Below, one piece after another: positions 25,635-35,662 of a stretch of DNA of 64,000 nt. The position numbers and the translations under genes are program-made. Location: the NCBI RefSeq assembly GCF_000147335.1, contig NC_014501.1, positions 434,001-498,000 on the forward strand, written 5' to 3'. Source of the stretch: Gloeothece verrucosa PCC 7822. GTDB taxonomy: Bacteria > Cyanobacteriota > Cyanobacteriia > Cyanobacteriales > Microcystaceae. The notes beneath the pieces were generated by a model. The model ran no database searches and had not been told where the DNA came from. It saw only the letters and a list, made by a program, of their open reading frames with translations. How positions within the stretch are numbered: the first letter of the stretch is position 1; each line of letters begins with the position of its first letter.

Positions 25635-27887
25635 ATGACCTCAAAACCTCCCCAACAACCTAAAACCCAATTAAGTCAAATGTTAACTTTAGCGGTTCAG
25701 AACCTTCATGCTAAAGTTAGCTTTGGCGGAATGTCCCTCAAAAAAGGGTCTAGGGTTCCCGAACTGCGGATATTTGACGGGGAAGTCAAACAACCAGAAA
25801 CTTATTCATTGTTGGGAGATAAATATGTTGTCGGGCGCAGTTCAAGGTCTTGTGATATTGTGGTGAGAAATCCTGTGGTCAGTCACGTTCACTTTTCTCT
25901 AGAACGAGACGCGAAAAATCCCAATCTTTTCCTCCTCAAAGACGAAAACTCCACCAATGGAGTCTATTTCGGGAAACATCGCCTAACCACCTTGGCTCTG
26001 CGTCATGGAGACGAGATTACCCTAGGACCGCCAGAACTCGCTAATGGGGTTAAAATTAGCTTTTATAATCCTCCTCCCTTGTGGGTACGCTTAATGCGCT
26101 ACTCTTTTTATGGAACCGGGGGAGTGATGGGATTATTGGCCTTGTGGATGGGCATGGAATGGTCAAAGTATCCGGTTCATCCCCTACCCCCAAGCGTGGG
26201 AAAGCCAGTGGTGGTTTATGCTAGAGATGGACAAACTCCCCTCAGTCCCATCCGAGAAGATACCCATCAAGAATTAAAACGCCTATCGGATTTTTCTCCC
26301 TATTTACCTAAAGCCGTTATGGCTTCAGAAGATAGCCGCTTTCTTTGGCATTTTGGCGTTGATCCTTACGGGATTTTGCGAGCAGTAGTGATCAATTATA
26401 AAGGTAATGATATTCGTCAGGGGGCGAGTACCCTCACTCAACAATTAGCCCGTAGTTTATTTCCGGAAGTAGGACGAGAAAATACTGCCGGGCGCAAATT
26501 GCGAGAAATGCTCGTTGCCTTAAAATTAGAAGCCTTCTACAGCAAAGATAAATTATTAAATCTGTATCTTAATCGCATTTATCTAGGGGCAGGAAATTAT
26601 GGCTTTGAAGATGCTGCCCAGTTTTATTTTGATAAGTCAGCGAGAAAGTTAACCCTAAATGAAGCCGCTACTTTAGTGGCCATGTTACCCGCCCCCAATC
26701 TTTATAACCCGGTACAAGATTATAATACTGCCGTACAAATGCGGAATCGAGTGATTAACCGTATGGCTAACTTGGGGATGATTTCTGAACAAGAAGCTGA
26801 TCGGGCAAGGCGATCGCGCATAGAGGTCAGCCCGAAAGCCAAAGAAGCCCTCAGTAGTGCCATTGCTCCCTATTTTTATAGCTATGTTTTTGAAGAATTG
26901 CGGGACTTATTAGGAAACGAAGTGGCTAAAGAAGGAAATTTTATTGTGGAGACAGGCTTAGATCCGCAAATGCAAAAAAAGGCAGAAGCCGCCCTCAAGC
27001 AAACCGTTAGCACCTATGGCCCCTCTTATCGCTATTCCAATGGGGCAATGGTTACTCTTGATACCCGCACCGGCCAAATTTTAGCGATGGTGGGAGGGAC
27101 AGACTATAAACAGAGTCAATTTAACCGCGTTACTCAGGCAAAAAGACAGCCAGGATCGACATTTAAGGTATTTGCTTATGCCGCAGCCATTGAAAAAGGG
27201 ATTTCTGCGGGCAAAATTTACTCCTGTGCGGGGCTGTTTTGGATGGGGCAAAATTATAAACCCTGTGAACGAACTGGCGGCGCGACAGATATGTATGGTG
27301 GCATAGCGCAGTCGGAAAATGCCATTGCTTTGCGAGTGGCTCAGGATGCCGGCTTAGATAATATCGTCAAAATGGCTAGAAAACTCGGTGTTAAATCTGA
27401 TTTAAACCCGGTACCCGGCTTAGTTTTAGGGCAAAGTGAGGTCAATGTATTGGAAATGGCCGGGGCTTATGCGACTTTTGCTAATGGGGGAGTTTGGAAC
27501 CGTCCTCACGCCATTAAACGTATTCTCGATGGAGAAGAATGTATTGACCCCAAAAATCCTCAAACTTGTCGGGTGATTTATTCGTTTGAAGAGGATAAAA
27601 ATAATACTGTTCAAGCAATTTCTGGAGGGGTTGCTCAAACCATGACTTCTCTATTACGGGGTGTGGTGCAACATGGTACGGGTAGAGGAGCAAGTATCGG
27701 TTTAGGAGAGGCCGGCAAAACGGGGACAACCAATAATGCTGTGGATTTATGGTTTATTGGCTATATTCCGGGTCGTAATTTAGTCACCGGTATTTGGCTC
27801 GGTAATGATGATAATACCCCTACCAATGGAAGTAGTGGACAAGCGGCTCTGTTATGGGGAAAATATATGCGCGAAGTGACACAGTAA
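25635..27887 (+). CDS. Class A penicillin-binding protein with N-terminal FHA domain
   Basis: 750 residues when started at the ATG at 25635; the reading frame also opens with a GTG at 25614, and residue numbers here count from that GTG. The FHA domain lies at about 65-150 (YVVGRSSRSCDIVVRNPVVS), a membrane helix at about 164-182, GT51 transglycosylase at 230-370 (ASEDSRFLWHFG with the catalytic Glu, ASTLTQQLAR), and transpeptidase with Ser515 in PGSTFK, SEN (567-569) and KTG (702-704). It polymerises and cross-links peptidoglycan. The phosphothreonine-binding FHA domain suggests control by Ser/Thr kinases, which is known in cyanobacterial PBPs. Confidence 0.92.
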   Translation: MTSKPPQQPKTQLSQMLTLAVQNLHAKVSFGGMSLKKGSRVPELRIFDGEVKQPETYSLLGDKYVVGRSSRSCDIVVRNPVVSHVHFSLERDAKNPNLFLLKDENSTNGVYFGKHRLTTLALRHGDEITLGPPELANGVKISFYNPPPLWVRLMRYSFYGTGGVMGLLALWMGMEWSKYPVHPLPPSVGKPVVVYARDGQTPLSPIREDTHQELKRLSDFSPYLPKAVMASEDSRFLWHFGVDPYGILRAVVINYKGNDIRQGASTLTQQLARSLFPEVGRENTAGRKLREMLVALKLEAFYSKDKLLNLYLNRIYLGAGNYGFEDAAQFYFDKSARKLTLNEAATLVAMLPAPNLYNPVQDYNTAVQMRNRVINRMANLGMISEQEADRARRSRIEVSPKAKEALSSAIAPYFYSYVFEELRDLLGNEVAKEGNFIVETGLDPQMQKKAEAALKQTVSTYGPSYRYSNGAMVTLDTRTGQILAMVGGTDYKQSQFNRVTQAKRQPGSTFKVFAYAAAIEKGISAGKIYSCAGLFWMGQNYKPCERTGGATDMYGGIAQSENAIALRVAQDAGLDNIVKMARKLGVKSDLNPVPGLVLGQSEVNVLEMAGAYATFANGGVWNRPHAIKRILDGEECIDPKNPQTCRVIYSFEEDKNNTVQAISGGVAQTMTSLLRGVVQHGTGRGASIGLGEAGKTGTTNNAVDLWFIGYIPGRNLVTGIWLGNDDNTPTNGSSGQAALLWGKYMREVTQ

Positions 27888-28357
27888 TTAAGCTGTCACG
27901 CATTTAATTTGTTCTTTGTGGCGGGGTGTAGGGGGTAGGGTGTGGGGGAAGAGTTTTAGGGTTTGTTTCCTAAGATCATAATATCCAGTTTAAATGCACA
28001 ACAGCTTACTGATCACTTAACAGTTATTACTTAATAGTTATTATTTAATAGTTATCAAGCAACTGACACGGTTTTTTTGAGCGCATCCGTAAAAAATATG
28101 TGCGCGTTGTTACATTTATTGATATTACGCCAGTAAAGTTTTTTTGACATAATCAAAATTTTATGTAAATCTATAAATAAAGCAGTCTTTGTAAATTAAT
28201 GAGCAGTTACTAAGTATATTCCCTCTAAACCTCTCCGAATTAGGAGAACTTTATTAAGCAATTACCTCAAATTGCTATAGTTTTTCTAGCGGGTTTAAAG
28301 ATAGGATTTATGGAAAACCTACAACCTTATCAAACAAAATAATACAAGATAAGTAAA
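27888..28357. other. AT-rich intergenic region with a short tandem repeat
   Basis: I see no gene. Three 14-base tandem copies of a TTAA(C/T)AGTTATTA-type unit occupy 28017-28058. The rest is AT-rich and precedes the radical SAM gene by about 300 bases. Confidence 0.5.
28017..28058. repeat. Three tandem 14-bp units
   Basis: TTAACAGTTATTAC, TTAATAGTTATTAT and TTAATAGTTATCAA lie head to tail. Possible roles are replication slippage or a protein-binding array. It lies about 300 bases upstream of the B12-radical SAM gene. Confidence 0.6.
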
Positions 28358-29932
28358 ATGAAAGCTTTACTAATTTATCCTCTATTTCCTAAAACTTTTT
28401 GGTCTTTTGAAAAATATGTAAATTTATTTGGTCATAAAGCACTACTGCCGCCCTTGGGACTGGTAACAGTAGCGGCTATCTTACCGCAAGAGTGGGAATT
28501 CAGGTTGGTTGACCGAAATGTTAGCACCATTACTGAAGAAATGTGGTCTTGGGCTGAGATTGTGATTATTTCGGCAATGATTGTGCAAAAAGAAGACTTT
28601 AAACTTCAAATTCAGGAGGCAAAAAGACGAGGTAAAAAAGTCGCTGTTGGGGGTCCCTATCCTACCTCTTTACCTGAAGAAGCAAAAATATATGGGGCAG
28701 ATTATTTAATTTTAGATGAAGGCGAAATAACTCTGCCTCTGTTTGTTGAAGCCCTTAAAAAAGGAGAAACCTCTGGAGTTTTCCGCAGTGAAGGCCATAA
28801 ACCGGATGTAACCACCACCCCAATTCCTCGTTTTGATTTATTGGACCTTGATGCTTATGTACAAATGTCAGTTCAATTTTCCCGAGGATGTCCTTTTCAA
28901 TGTGAATTTTGCGACATTATTACACTTTATGGCCGTAAGCCGCGTACTAAAACACCACAGCAGTTATTAGCGGAATTAGACTATCTCTATGAATTAGGCT
29001 GGCGGCGTGGCGTTTTTATGGTAGATGATAACTTCATCGGCAATAAGCGGAATGTCAAATTATTACTTCAAGAATTAAAAGTTTGGCAAGAAGAACGCCA
29101 TTATCCTTTTGGTTTTCTTACAGAAGCTTCTGTGAACTTAGCCGAAGATGAAGAACTTATGAATTTGATGGTGGATTGTAATTTTGTCTCAGTGTTCTTA
29201 GGAATTGAAACACCCGACGAAGACAGTTTAGAACTCACCAAAAAATTTCAAAATACGCGCCATCCTTTAGACGATGCCATAGATAAAATTACTCGGGCAG
29301 GATTAGTCCCGATGGCGGGTTTTATTGTCGGATTTGACGGTGAAAAGAAAGGAGCCGGCCAGCGCATTGCCGAGTTTGTAGAAAGAGTTGCCATTCCCCG
29401 TGCTTTTTTTACCATGTTGCAAGCACTACCCAATACGGCACTCTGGACTAGATTAGAAAATGAACAACGGTTATTAAAAGATAATGTAGATATCAATCAA
29501 ACGAGCTTAATCAATTTTACTCCTACTCGTCCGATCGAAGAAATAGTAGACGAATATATCCAAGGTTTTTGGAATTTGTATGAACCCGAGGCATTTTTAG
29601 AACGTACTCATCGATGTTTTTTAAAATTTGCGACATCTCGAGGTAAAACGACTTTTACCAAACGCAGGGCCACCCAATTGACTTGGAAAGAAATTAAAGT
29701 TCTTTTGATTCTTTTTTGGCGGCAAGGTTTGAAGTCTAAAACACGATGGTTGTTTTGGTCTTACTTATTTAGTATTATCAAAAACAATCCACAAGCCTTA
29801 TTTGGTTATGTTTATCATTGTGCTAGTCTTGAACATTTTGTAGAATACCGCCAAATTGTCCGAAATCAAGTAGAGACATCCTTAAAGCAATTTTTATCAA
29901 GAAAAGAACAAGTGCTTATTGCCACCCGTTAA
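28358..29932 (+). CDS. B12-binding radical SAM protein (DUF4070)
   Basis: A 524-residue protein. The N-terminal cobalamin-binding domain (about 5-140) is followed by a radical SAM domain with the cluster motif RGCPFQCEFCD (CxxxCxxC) near 180 and DUF4070 at the C-terminus. The stretch YELGWRRGVFMVDDNFIGNK is typical of the family. Members include hopanoid C-2/C-3 methylases, but many relatives have other substrates, so the specific reaction is not assigned. Confidence 0.82.
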   Translation: MKALLIYPLFPKTFWSFEKYVNLFGHKALLPPLGLVTVAAILPQEWEFRLVDRNVSTITEEMWSWAEIVIISAMIVQKEDFKLQIQEAKRRGKKVAVGGPYPTSLPEEAKIYGADYLILDEGEITLPLFVEALKKGETSGVFRSEGHKPDVTTTPIPRFDLLDLDAYVQMSVQFSRGCPFQCEFCDIITLYGRKPRTKTPQQLLAELDYLYELGWRRGVFMVDDNFIGNKRNVKLLLQELKVWQEERHYPFGFLTEASVNLAEDEELMNLMVDCNFVSVFLGIETPDEDSLELTKKFQNTRHPLDDAIDKITRAGLVPMAGFIVGFDGEKKGAGQRIAEFVERVAIPRAFFTMLQALPNTALWTRLENEQRLLKDNVDINQTSLINFTPTRPIEEIVDEYIQGFWNLYEPEAFLERTHRCFLKFATSRGKTTFTKRRATQLTWKEIKVLLILFWRQGLKSKTRWLFWSYLFSIIKNNPQALFGYVYHCASLEHFVEYRQIVRNQVETSLKQFLSRKEQVLIATR

Positions 29933-30125
29933 TGAGCCGGAAGTACGCGAAAAGCTCCCTATAGACCCTACTATTTTGTCTTAAGGGGGCAATTTATCTA
30001 TTTTCTGTAGGGTAAGCCCTGCGTGCCCCCAACCCCATAAACATTAAGTGCGACTTGATTAAAAAATGGTCTTGTTGGAGCGGCAGACATTAAAATGAGG
30101 TTGAATACTATTTTTATTTAAGGCT

Positions 30126-31175
30126 GTGAATTTTAGTCGTTGCCTAGGTTTCATCTGTTTCATCATCTCTATTTATATCTTATGGCAAATACAGCAATTG
30201 CTGTTGCTCATCTTCACGGCCATCGTTTTTGCCACTGCGCTTAACCGTCTGATCCGTTGGCTAGAACAACATCAAATCAAACGTAATTATGCTATTACGC
30301 TTACCTTCACGGGAATTTTAATTTTAATCACCCTGTTTTTTGTCCTAATTATACCGCCGTTTCTCGAACAATTTAAAAATTTATTAGAGTTATCACCTCA
30401 GATATGGCAGCAAATTCGTCATCTTTTAATTACCCTTCGAGATGCTAATTTAGGATGGCTTCCTCAGCCTCCAACTACTTTAAGTGACCTCGTTAAGCAA
30501 CTTCAACCGATCTTTGAAGATACCCAATTTTGGAAACGGTTTTTTGCCATTTTTTCTAATTCTTTTTTTGCCATTTTACAATTATTATTTATACTAATAT
30601 TAATTTTTGTAATGTTACTTAATCCTCATCCCTATCGTCAAGGATTTTTAAGATTGTTTCCTTCTTTTTATCGTCGTCGAGGAGAGGAAATTCTCGATAA
30701 AACTGAACTCGCTTTAGTGAATTGGTTTACGGGAATTGTTATTAGTTCTACTTTTATCGGTGTTTTTAGTGCGATTGGACTTTTCGCTTTACATATTAAT
30801 TTAGTATTATTTAATGCTTTATTAGCCGGGTTACTCAATTTTATTCCTAATATAGGCCCGACCACCAGTGTGGTTTTTCCGATCATGCTGGCTCTATTGG
30901 ATGCTCCTTGGAAAGTGGGTGCTGTTTTAATCTTATATTTTATTATTCAAAATATTGAAAGTTATTTATTAACGCCAACGGTGATGGCTAAACAAGTCTC
31001 TCTTTTACCGGCAGTCACCCTGATGGCTCAATTATTTTTTGCCAAACTTTTTGGGGTTTTAGGCTTATTACTCGCTTTGCCTCTAACAGTTGTTGCTAAA
31101 ACCTGGATCGAAGAAGTATTATTTAAAGACATTTTAGATCAATGGCACATAACGACTCCCTGCGATGTTGAGTAA
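30126..31175 (+). CDS. AI-2E family transporter/permease
   Basis: A 349-residue membrane protein with about seven helices, starting at GTG. The cytoplasmic loop around 165-185 and the LLAGLLNFIPNIGPTTS segment near 240 are characteristic of the AI-2E (UPF0118) family, which includes TqsA and sodium/proton exchanger-like members. The substrate is unknown. The stop overlaps the next gene by eleven bases, so the two are coupled. Confidence 0.85.
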   Translation: MNFSRCLGFICFIISIYILWQIQQLLLLIFTAIVFATALNRLIRWLEQHQIKRNYAITLTFTGILILITLFFVLIIPPFLEQFKNLLELSPQIWQQIRHLLITLRDANLGWLPQPPTTLSDLVKQLQPIFEDTQFWKRFFAIFSNSFFAILQLLFILILIFVMLLNPHPYRQGFLRLFPSFYRRRGEEILDKTELALVNWFTGIVISSTFIGVFSAIGLFALHINLVLFNALLAGLLNFIPNIGPTTSVVFPIMLALLDAPWKVGAVLILYFIIQNIESYLLTPTVMAKQVSLLPAVTLMAQLFFAKLFGVLGLLLALPLTVVAKTWIEEVLFKDILDQWHITTPCDVE

Positions 31176-32088
31176 ATTAAAGTCCATAAAAATGAATTTA
31201 GCTAAACTGATAAGACATTTAATTTCGCTTAAAAAGCTCCTGAGCCTCTTTTTGATCAGTTTATTATTTTTCAATTTTTCAAGTTTTCTTCAGGCACAAG
31301 AAACCAGCGTTTTAGACAATATTCAAAAAACCGGACTGTTAAGAGTTGCCATGAGAGAAGACGCTGTTCCTTTTGGCTATAAAGACCTGGATAATAATTT
31401 AAATGGTATTTGTTTAGATGTTATTAATTTAATTAGGCAACAAATCCAAGAAGAATTAAATAAACAAATTATTACGGTTAAACTATTTCAATCAACTTTG
31501 TACAATCGATTTGATCTAGTCAAAGATGGATTAGTAGACCTTGAATGTGGACCTAATACCATTAGACAAGCTTCTGACTTAGCCATAGCCTTTTCCGACC
31601 CATTTTTTATCACCGGAACCCAATTTATTATTAAAACTGACCAAGAAAATAAGTTTAATACAGATGGATCATTAGCTGACCTCACTTTAGGCGTTCTTCG
31701 CAATACAACCACCCAGGAATTTATCCGCAACCGCTATCCTCAAGCCAAAATTCAAGTATTTCAAGGCATAACTGGCCGTTTAAGAGGTATTCAAGCAGTA
31801 CAGTCCGGAAAAATCGATGCTTTTGCCAGTGATGGAATTTTGTTACTGGGCGAAGCGACCCTTCAAGGCTTATCGATTCCAGAACAATATCAGTTAGTTC
31901 CTCAACGTCCTTTAGACTGTCAGTATTATGGCTTAATTTTACCGAAAAATGATCCTCGCTGGCGTGAGTTGGTTAATTCTGTCATTAGCAATGTGGAATT
32001 GAGGCAAATTTTAAGAAAATGGTTGACAGTCGTCGGCCCTTATGTTAGAGAAACTCTTAATACCTGTTACAGAAAATCTAATCCGTAG
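31165..32088 (+). CDS. Extracytoplasmic amino-acid-type solute-binding protein
   Basis: A 307-residue SBP_bac_3 family protein. A signal peptide lies at about 10-43 (from the alternative ATG at 31192, MNLAKLIRHLISLKKLL), then a periplasmic-binding fold starting VLDNIQKTGLLRVAMREDAVPFGY, the usual N-lobe start. It has no adjacent ABC permease or ATPase; it follows the AI-2E permease with an overlap. Two Cys-containing segments near the C-terminus may form a disulphide. Confidence 0.83.
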   Translation: MLSKLKSIKMNLAKLIRHLISLKKLLSLFLISLLFFNFSSFLQAQETSVLDNIQKTGLLRVAMREDAVPFGYKDLDNNLNGICLDVINLIRQQIQEELNKQIITVKLFQSTLYNRFDLVKDGLVDLECGPNTIRQASDLAIAFSDPFFITGTQFIIKTDQENKFNTDGSLADLTLGVLRNTTTQEFIRNRYPQAKIQVFQGITGRLRGIQAVQSGKIDAFASDGILLLGEATLQGLSIPEQYQLVPQRPLDCQYYGLILPKNDPRWRELVNSVISNVELRQILRKWLTVVGPYVRETLNTCYRKSNP

Positions 32089-32112
32089 TTGAATTCGGCC
32101 CAAAAAGCTAAA

Positions 32113-32138
32113 AAAACAGTATTATTACTGGCTTTTTT
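32113..32138. terminator. Terminator-like hairpin after the binding-protein gene
   Basis: CAGTA (32117-32121) pairs with TACTG (32126-32130) around TTAT, flanked by a run of A and followed by GCTTTTTT. It is 25 bases after the binding protein gene. Confidence 0.55.
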
Positions 32139-32216
32139 CCCAGTTTCAAGCTATACTGAAAAGTCATATTCTAGAAATTACCTAGATTTTTCAAAAAACT
32201 TAAACAAAAGCCAGAT

Positions 32217-32369
32217 ATGGATAGAACTTTACATCAATTAACCGTATTAGCCGCTAGTGGTGTTATCATGCTGATTGCTTTATCAGCCGGGTTGTCTTCT
32301 ACCCACAGCAATTATGGAAGTCAAGTCACTCAACCCACCACAGCCATTGCAGAAAATCTAAACCGTTAA
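32217..32369 (+). CDS. Small membrane or secreted protein, 50 aa
   Basis: Read from the sequence: ATG at 32217, TAA at 32367-32369, 50 residues. A short charged N-terminus MDRTLHQL is followed by a hydrophobic segment of about 20 residues (LAASGVIMLIALSAG) and a polar tail rich in Ser/Thr/Gln. This is a signal-anchor layout. The ribosome site is weak. I do not recognise the family; it lies between the SBP terminator and pyrR. Confidence 0.5.
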   Translation: MDRTLHQLTVLAASGVIMLIALSAGLSSTHSNYGSQVTQPTTAIAENLNR

Positions 32370-32459
32370 CCGCTCCCACGCCCCAAGAGTGAGCTTCGAT
32401 AGCGTTTGTTAGAGGCTTGATTTTGTTAAAATTTAACTTTAGAGCGAAATTCTAACATC

Positions 32460-32993
32460 ATGCCTAACCAAGTTGTCGAAATTTTATCGGCTGAAGAAAT
32501 TCGTCGCACTCTTACCCGTTTAGCTTCTCAAGTGATAGAAAAATCCGGAGATCTCTCTCAACTGGTGCTAGTGGGAATCTACACTAGAGGCGTTCCTCTA
32601 GCTCATCTGTTAGCCAGTCAAATCGAAATGTTAGAAAAGATCAAGGTGGCGGTGGGAGCTATCGATGTCACCTTTTATCGGGACGACTTAGACCGCATTA
32701 AAACCAGAACCCCCGCTAAAACGAAAATTCCTTTTGATTTAACCGGTAAAACCGTCGTTTTAGTCGATGATGTCATTTATAAAGGACGAACCATTAGAGC
32801 GGCTTTAAATGCTGTAACCGAATATGGAAGACCCTCAGTGATTCGACTCTTAGCGCTGGTAGACCGAGGACATCGGGAATTACCGATCCACCCTGATTAT
32901 ACCGGCAAAAAACTTCCCACTGCTTCTGAAGAACAGGTAAAGGTTTATCTTCAAGAAGTGGATGGACGAGATCGAGTAGAGTTATTAAAATAA
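32460..32993 (+). CDS. pyrR: Bifunctional pyr regulator/uracil phosphoribosyltransferase PyrR
   Basis: A 177-residue type I phosphoribosyltransferase. The PRPP loop is [18 protein letters not shown] (about 98-115), and the [11 protein letters not shown] segment is typical of PyrR. In Gram-positives it attenuates pyr operons; in cyanobacteria the enzymatic or regulatory role is uncertain. It overlaps the convergent class II aldolase gene by nine bases. Confidence 0.9.
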   Translation: MPNQVVEILSAEEIRRTLTRLASQVIEKSGDLSQLVLVGIYTRGVPLAHLLASQIEMLEKIKVAVGAIDVTFYRDDLDRIKTRTPAKTKIPFDLTGKTVVLVDDVIYKGRTIRAALNAVTEYGRPSVIRLLALVDRGHRELPIHPDYTGKKLPTASEEQVKVYLQEVDGRDRVELLK

Positions 32994-33623
32994 TTGACAT
33001 TGTTGATAATACTCAAGCAATAAATTGCCGGCTTCGGTTAAATTACAGCCAAAGGCCATAACCCCTTCCCAATGACCACTCATCACTAAAATTTTGGCTT
33101 CTTTCAAATTTCCTAGTTGACACAGACGGATAATTTCTTGGGCCATTTCAGGCGTTCCATAAGCAATATCTTTAGCCGTTGTGGGAACTTTATCCATTAA
33201 CGTTTGCCAAAGTTTGAGGTGATGAACATGAATAACTGCATTAATATGAGGGTTAGCTGTATAGACGGCGGCATGGGTTAAAGCTTCTGAAGAGGCTTGA
33301 ATGGAACCGCGACAAATTAACCAGTTTTTTTCCCAGTCATAATCTATTACTCGGGTATAATGTTGTTCATTTAACTCAGGTATTCCGCCGGTTTTTGTGC
33401 CTGAAATAATGAATTGATGCTCCTGATCTAAACAACGAATACTCACATTGCCAAATCCAATCCCGTTATCATATTGACCAATTAAACCCAGTTGAAATAA
33501 CTTATGCCGCCATTGATTGAGTTCTTCAATTTGTTCAAAAGTGACTGAAGGACTATCAAGCCATTCACAGTGATATTTAACGTAACCTTCATCAATCATT
33601 TTTAACCTTGTTATTACATCCAT
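32985..33623 (-). CDS. Class II aldolase/adducin family protein
   Basis: A 212-residue protein related to fuculose- and ribulose-phosphate aldolases and methylthioribulose dehydratase. HVHHLKLW near residue 130 supplies the zinc-ligand His pair, with ISGTKTGG upstream as the phosphate-binding loop. The substrate is unclear. The gene is convergent with pyrR. Confidence 0.78.
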   Translation of the reverse strand: MDVITRLKMIDEGYVKYHCEWLDSPSVTFEQIEELNQWRHKLFQLGLIGQYDNGIGFGNVSIRCLDQEHQFIISGTKTGGIPELNEQHYTRVIDYDWEKNWLICRGSIQASSEALTHAAVYTANPHINAVIHVHHLKLWQTLMDKVPTTAKDIAYGTPEMAQEIIRLCQLGNLKEAKILVMSGHWEGVMAFGCNLTEAGNLLLEYYQQCQLF

Positions 33624-33677
33624 TCCTTAGTCAATCCTAAAATATCTAGGGCGATGCTGCTGGTTTAAATTTTAATA

Positions 33678-33698
33678 AGGTGGGTAATTAGCCCACCT
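33678..33698 (-). terminator. Terminator hairpin after the PhoX-like gene
   Basis: AGGTGGG (33678-33684) pairs with CCCACCT (33692-33698) around a seven-base loop, and on the minus strand it is followed by TTATTAAAATTT. It lies just downstream of the PhoX-like gene and resembles the hairpin at the left window edge. Confidence 0.55.
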
Positions 33699-33739
33699 AA
33701 CCGACTTAAGGAAAATTTTATCTGAGTAATTTCCGAGTT

Positions 33740-35410
33740 TTATTTAGCTTTTAGCTTACGCTTGAAGAATGCACCAAAGCCCATAGCACATCCTGCACCA
33801 AGGAGGGTTAAAGGTTCTGGAACCGCAGTAGTCAATAACCCTAATTGTCCTCCCTCTACTAGGTTATAGGTGGCAATATTGCCCCCTTTTAGAGTATGAG
33901 CTTGAATATCAAAGATCAACACCTTTTCTCCAGGTTTAGTGTCAAATAAATGGGTGACATCTAATACCCCCGAAGATTCCCACTCGGCTAAAGTAGCGGG
34001 ATCTGGATTAGTTAATTGAGCAACCCGTGTTAATTTGCCTGTAGTAGGGTTAATTTGCCAGATAGAGGGCTGTTGTTGGGAAGTCGCTCCAAATCCTGAA
34101 ACGGCGGGGTCTTCTTGAACATAGATCAAACCATCATCAGCCCAATCTAGGTTATCTGGACTCCGTAGTCCATAATCAGGACCAGGAAATTGACCTTTAC
34201 CAGCATCGTCTCCATCATAAAGAATGTTGAGATTGGCTGTAGAGGCGTTTGTATCGAGTTGTCCATTAATATCAAAGACCAACTGGTTGTCTAAGATATA
34301 AGTATCTCCCCACAGATCACTCGGGTAAAGACTGTTACCAGTAGCGTTAAAAGCCGCCTGAGTTCCATTATTAGGATTAGTGGTTAAGTCTTCATTGCGA
34401 GCAAAGGAAAAGCCGCCTTGATTATCGGCTTGAGTGCGTAAAGTGTTGGCACTAGCATAACCATTAACATAGCCAGTTCCGGACCCTTGGTTAGCGAGTT
34501 CTACCCATTGCCCATTGAGGGAGTTACCTGTGCCGTTAAATTGGCTAGGGTCCAATGCTCCTGTGTTGGATTTCCAAGCATAAAGCTTTCCTTGCTTTAG
34601 ACCATTGCGATCTAAGAAGCTTCCATCACCTGCACCACCTTTTTTACCCACATACAGGTATAGGGGAGCGCCTGTGGTATCATCTCCACCGAGCAAGGCC
34701 ACAACATCGGTTCGACCAGTATTGAGTTCTGTCCAGTTTTCCCAAGCACCCCGTCCCATTTGCGGAACTGCCCAGAGATTCCCACCAGCAACATCAAGCG
34801 CCCATTGAGTACCGTTGGAGGTTTCTTCGCCGGCAAAGTAAATCGTGTCTTCAAATCCTATTCCATTGCCAAAGCTATATCTTCCAAAAGCACTCCCTGA
34901 ACAAAAGCGATCTAAACTGGTACGAGACGATAAAATACCATCCTTAAATTGGGAGGTGTTGGTAATCAGGTTGTAATTGCGATCGTAGATAGCATTATAA
35001 GCTAGACCCGCATTGACAATTTGGCGCGTGGTTTTGTCAATATCAAAGTAGCTAATTCTGGCACCACCATTAATGGTGAGTCCTCCGTTATTTACCTTGT
35101 AGGATGCACCTGTACCTGCTGAGAGTTCATGGTTAACTAAAACCCGAACTAAATTAGAATTTAGTCCGATGGTTGTTCCATCAACGGCCCCAATTCCATC
35201 GAGAATCCCTACAGGAGTATATCCATTAACCGTGTCTCCAACGGTGAACAAAGGATCATATTTCCAACCGTTTAATCCTGTCGCTTGAGCAGGGGCACTG
35301 GTGGTAAAAGCCGCTCTAGCTATTTCTTGGTGGAGAAATATAGCGGTTATTCCTAAAAAGAGTGCGGTGGCGGGTAGGAAGTGAAAAAGTTTAAAATGTG
35401 ATGAAGTCAT
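33740..35410 (-). CDS. PhoX-like (DUF839) protein with PEP-CTERM signal
   Basis: A 556-residue exported protein. A signal peptide (about 8-33) precedes a DUF839/PhoX-type beta-propeller region (VRVLVNHELSAGTG near 90-103 is the PhoX calcium/iron-binding region). The C-terminus is PEP (VPEPLTLLGAGC), a hydrophobic helix and KRKLKAK, i.e. a PEP-CTERM sorting signal recognised by exosortase. PhoX enzymes are calcium/iron phosphatases; activity here is inference. It is likely anchored to the cell surface or an exopolysaccharide matrix. Confidence 0.83.
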   Translation of the reverse strand: MTSSHFKLFHFLPATALFLGITAIFLHQEIARAAFTTSAPAQATGLNGWKYDPLFTVGDTVNGYTPVGILDGIGAVDGTTIGLNSNLVRVLVNHELSAGTGASYKVNNGGLTINGGARISYFDIDKTTRQIVNAGLAYNAIYDRNYNLITNTSQFKDGILSSRTSLDRFCSGSAFGRYSFGNGIGFEDTIYFAGEETSNGTQWALDVAGGNLWAVPQMGRGAWENWTELNTGRTDVVALLGGDDTTGAPLYLYVGKKGGAGDGSFLDRNGLKQGKLYAWKSNTGALDPSQFNGTGNSLNGQWVELANQGSGTGYVNGYASANTLRTQADNQGGFSFARNEDLTTNPNNGTQAAFNATGNSLYPSDLWGDTYILDNQLVFDINGQLDTNASTANLNILYDGDDAGKGQFPGPDYGLRSPDNLDWADDGLIYVQEDPAVSGFGATSQQQPSIWQINPTTGKLTRVAQLTNPDPATLAEWESSGVLDVTHLFDTKPGEKVLIFDIQAHTLKGGNIATYNLVEGGQLGLLTTAVPEPLTLLGAGCAMGFGAFFKRKLKAK

Positions 35411-35662
35411 TTAATGAAATTCCTCTAGGCTAATCAGCTTTTTTCAAGCCAACTCTAAAGAGGCTAGAGGTTTTTGGTTAATAATGGGTTATTAAAGCTA
35501 TAAAAATGATTTAAGATTTAAAAAATGTAATAAAAATTTAACGATTATTTTTTGAATGATTCGCTTGTAACATTTGTAACTCTTCTCCTTGACATTTCGG
35601 GCAAAATGGATATTATATAAAACATCATCTAGCCGTCTATTTAATAATTGGTCAAATTGTTC

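Noticed and set aside
28017..28058. CRISPR array
   Set aside because: Units are 14 bases, head to tail, without spacers; no cas genes are in the window.
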